DNA from: J134 sp964484045
Lineage (GTDB): Bacteria; Pseudomonadota; Alphaproteobacteria; Sphingomonadales; Rhodothalassiaceae
Direction: 5' to 3'
DNA: 7,193 nucleotides
Assembly (NCBI GenBank): GCA_964484045.1
Contig: CAZAEP010000139.1
Span: forward strand, 1-7,193
Below the pieces are notes generated by a model, which made no database searches, had not been told where the DNA came from, and saw only the letters and a list, made by a program, of their open reading frames with translations. Below are positions 4,939 through 7,193 of the stretch, piece by piece; positions within the stretch are counted from its first letter, which is position 1, and the number at the start of each line of letters is the position of its first letter. Made by a program: the position numbers and the translations under genes.

Positions 4939-6015
4939 ATGGTGATGACAAAATCGACCAAACTTGCACTGGGCATTCTGCTCCTGCTCGCCCTCTGGGT
5001 GGGCTCGGGCGTCCTGTTCTCGAGCCGTGAGACGCCGGAGGCGGCAACCGGCGGCGAGACCGGGCGGTTCGCCGTTCGCGTCCGCGAAATCGGCGCCGAG
5101 CCCTTCACCCAGCACGTCCTGATCCGCGGCCGCACCGAAGCGATCCGGGCGGTCGAGCTGAAGGCGGAGGTCGAAGGCCGGGTCGAGGACACCCCGGTCG
5201 AGAAAGGCGCGCGCGTGGATGCCGGGAGCGTGATCTGCCGACTCTCCGCCGATGACCGGCGCGCGCGGCTGAACGAGGCGCGGGCGCTGATGGCGCAGCG
5301 TCGGCTCGAATATGATGCCGCCCGCGCGCTGGCGAAAAAGGGCCATCGCTCGCCGACCCAGGTGGCGCAGGCCAAGGCGCTTTACGAAGCCGCGCGGGCA
5401 CAGGTGGAGCAGGCCGCGGTCGTCTTGGAAAAGACGACCATTCGCGCGCCCTTTGCGGGCCGCATCGAGGACCGACCGGCCAATGTCGGCGATTATTTGC
5501 AGAAGGGCGGCCTCTGCGCCCGTCTCCTTGACGAGGATCCCTTCCTCGTCGTCGGGGAGGTAGGCGAGAACGAGGTCGGCGCCCTGGTCCCCGACGCCGA
5601 GGCGACCGTGCGCCTGACCACGGGCGGTCGCTTGACCGGGCGTATCCGCTACATCGCCACGACCGCCACCGAACGCACGCGCACCTTCCGCATCGAGGTC
5701 GTCGTCGCCAATCCCGACCATCTGTTGCGCGAGGGACTGAGCGCCGATATCGAGGTGCCGGTGAAGACCGTGAAGGCGCACCGTATCTCGCCGAGCGTGC
5801 TCGTGCTCGATGATCGTGGCCGGCTCGGTGTGCGGACGGTCGACGCCCGCGGCCGGGTCGCCTTTTATCCCGTGGACATCCTGAGCGACGAGGGTGAGGA
5901 CATCTGGGTCAGTGGCCTGCCCGACCCCGCCCGCATCATCACCGTGGGCCAGGAGTTCGTCGCCGCCGGCCAGACCGTCGATATCGCCCCGGATGTCGAG
6001 GGGGGCCGGGCATGA
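4939..6015 (+). CDS. RND efflux periplasmic adaptor (membrane fusion protein, HlyD/AcrA type)
   Basis: Adaptors of this family link an inner-membrane RND pump to an outer-membrane channel across the periplasm. The 358-residue protein has an N-terminal hydrophobic anchor or signal (8-27, LALGILLLLALWVGSGVLF) with no lipobox. The first half of the lipoyl/barrel-sandwich domain (about 70-103, AVELKAEVEGRVEDTPVEKG) is followed by a short helical hairpin (105-163) and the second lipoyl half (166-200, KTTIRAPFAGRIEDRPANVG). A beta-barrel domain (about 203-275, with TERTRTFRIEVVVANPD) and a membrane-proximal domain (280-350) complete it. A TAG stop at 4933-4935 is in frame, so ATG 4939 is the first possible start; ATG 4945 is the other. 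No clear Shine-Dalgarno precedes either. Its stop overlaps the permease start as ATGA, a coupled pair. The substrate cannot be read from the sequence. Confidence 0.94.
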   Translation: MVMTKSTKLALGILLLLALWVGSGVLFSSRETPEAATGGETGRFAVRVREIGAEPFTQHVLIRGRTEAIRAVELKAEVEGRVEDTPVEKGARVDAGSVICRLSADDRRARLNEARALMAQRRLEYDAARALAKKGHRSPTQVAQAKALYEAARAQVEQAAVVLEKTTIRAPFAGRIEDRPANVGDYLQKGGLCARLLDEDPFLVVGEVGENEVGALVPDAEATVRLTTGGRLTGRIRYIATTATERTRTFRIEVVVANPDHLLREGLSADIEVPVKTVKAHRISPSVLVLDDRGRLGVRTVDARGRVAFYPVDILSDEGEDIWVSGLPDPARIITVGQEFVAAGQTVDIAPDVEGGRA

Positions 6016-7193
6016 ACGGGATCATCAAGGCCGCCATCGATCACAAACGCCTGATTCTCTCCATCCTGGTGCTGATCCTGATTGCCGGGTCCTATGCCTA
6101 TGCGGTGATCCCCAAGGAAGACAATCCCGACGTCCAGTTCCCCTTCTTCTCGGTGCAGCTCATCCATGAAGGCATCTCGCCCGAGGATGCCGAGCGTATG
6201 CTCATCAAGCCGATGGAGAAGCATCTGCAGTCGCTCGACGGGCTCAAGGAGATGACCTCGAACGGATTCGAGGGCGGCGCCTCGATCGTGCTCGAGTTCC
6301 AGAGCGACGCCGATCCCGATCAGGCCCTCCTCGATATCCGCGAAGCCATCGATCTCGGCAAGGCCGACCTGCCGGACGAGACCGAAGAGCCGATCGTGCA
6401 GGAATATTCCGCCGGCAAGTCCCCCATTCTCACCATCGTCCTTTACGGCACCGCGCCCGAGCGCGCCATGGTGCGTCTCGCCGAGGATCTCAAGGATCGC
6501 CTCGAGGCCATCCCTTCGGTGCTCGAGGCGCAGGTGGGCGGCAAGCGCGAGGAGGTGCTCGAGGTCATCATCGACCCGAGCAAGCTCGAAAGCTACAATG
6601 TCTCGCTCGGCGAACTTCTGAGTGTGGTCCGCAACAACAACCGGCTGATCGCCGCAGGTGCGCTCGACACCGGCACCGCACGCTTCGCCGTCAAGGTGCC
6701 CGGATTGTTCGAGAACGCCCGCGACGTTGCGGCGCTCCCCATCAAGACCTCGCGCGACGGCGTCGTGACCCTTGCCGATCTCGGCGAGGCGCGGCGCACC
6801 TTCAAGGATGCGACCTCGCTCGCCCGCTTCAACGGGCGCCCTGCGATCACCATCGAGGTCATCAAGCGGGTCAAGACCAATACGGTCGAGACCGCCGAGG
6901 CCGCCAAGGAACTGACCCGGCGCCTGGCCGGGAGCTGGCCGGCGGACGTGCACTACGAGTTTCTCGGCGACAAGTCCGTTTTCGTCGGCGACTTTCTCGA
7001 CACCCTGCGCAACTCCGTGCTCTCGGCGGTCGCGCTGGTCGCCATCGTCATCGTCGGTGCGCTCGGCTGGCGGTCGGCGACATTGGTCAGCATCTCGATC
7101 CCGGGCGCCTTCCTCTTCGGCATCCTTCTGCTTTACGCGCTCGGCTACACGATCAACACCGTCGTGCTCTTCAGGCTCATTCTCGCCGTCGGC
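6012..7193 (+). CDS. RND-family efflux permease, N-terminal 394 residues; cut by the right edge
   Basis: This is the inner-membrane proton-driven pump that works with the adaptor upstream. It begins MNGIIKAAIDHKRLILSIL. TM1 lies at about 14-33 and is followed by the RND signature AVIPKEDNPDV, then the first periplasmic porter half with EGISPEDAERMLIKPMEKHL and GFEGGASIVLEFQSDADPDQ. TM2 starts near 336 (LSAVALVAIVIVGALGW), TM3 near 357 (LVSISIPGAFLFGILLLYAL) and TM4 at about 379 (INTVVLFRLILAVG), where the window ends ten residues or so before the expected proton-relay Asp pair. Family length is about 1,000-1,050 residues, so about 40% is seen. The ATG overlaps the adaptor stop (ATGA). Arg388, in TM4, sits where relatives usually have Gly, Ala or Ser and is encoded by the only AGG codon I noticed in this gene. 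The substrate class is unknown; a drug/hydrophobe exporter is likely. Confidence 0.96.
   Translation, partial: MNGIIKAAIDHKRLILSILVLILIAGSYAYAVIPKEDNPDVQFPFFSVQLIHEGISPEDAERMLIKPMEKHLQSLDGLKEMTSNGFEGGASIVLEFQSDADPDQALLDIREAIDLGKADLPDETEEPIVQEYSAGKSPILTIVLYGTAPERAMVRLAEDLKDRLEAIPSVLEAQVGGKREEVLEVIIDPSKLESYNVSLGELLSVVRNNNRLIAAGALDTGTARFAVKVPGLFENARDVAALPIKTSRDGVVTLADLGEARRTFKDATSLARFNGRPAITIEVIKRVKTNTVETAEAAKELTRRLAGSWPADVHYEFLGDKSVFVGDFLDTLRNSVLSAVALVAIVIVGALGWRSATLVSISIPGAFLFGILLLYALGYTINTVVLFRLILAVG

Noticed and set aside
4171..5781. 536-residue open frame on the minus strand across padR and the adaptor gene
   Set aside because: Mirror frame of two clear genes, with no motif and no ribosome binding site evidence.
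5865..6953. 362-residue minus-strand frame across the RND permease
   Set aside because: Shadow of the permease reading frame; its regular acidic/Gly pattern is a by-product of RND codon composition.

Overview
This window is GC-rich chromosomal DNA, most likely from an alphaproteobacterium. Three things suggest this: a Ppx/GppA - RlmE - GuaB gene order, a short Ppx/GppA protein starting from a YSALDLGTNNCRLL-type motif, and SPOR and PadR proteins of the kind found in that class. No species can be named. Most of the window is ordinary housekeeping and efflux genes. I see no phage, transposon, CRISPR or toxin-antitoxin system.

Left block (1-2726, minus strand): ppx/gppA (short exopolyphosphatase or pppGpp phosphohydrolase) overlaps rlmE (23S rRNA 2'-O-methyltransferase) by four bases (ATGA). 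After an 84-bp gap comes guaB (IMP dehydrogenase), which runs off the left edge. The block combines turnover of (p)ppGpp or polyphosphate, large-subunit rRNA modification, and the committed step of GTP synthesis.

Middle block (2727-4290): a divergent plus-strand tRNA-Gln(CUG) gene has its own TTGACA-17-TCATAA promoter and a likely Rho-independent terminator. It is followed by a candidate promoter carrying a perfect 14-bp palindrome, upstream of a possible 62-residue single-pass membrane protein. That small frame runs tail-to-tail into, and overlaps, a minus-strand gene for a coiled-coil lipoprotein with a C-terminal SPOR domain. The tRNA matters for annotation: the longest ppx reading frame reads backwards through it, so its N-terminal part is not real protein.

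Right block (4291-7193, plus strand): a PadR-family repressor gene is followed, 108 bp later, by an RND periplasmic adaptor gene. The adaptor overlaps by ATGA an RND inner-membrane permease gene that is cut by the right edge. This looks like a locally regulated efflux cassette. No TolC-type outer-membrane partner is in view. The points most worth a second look are the palindrome plus small ORF unit, an arginine in TM4 of the permease, the orphan SPOR lipoprotein, and the dyad-rich padR leader.
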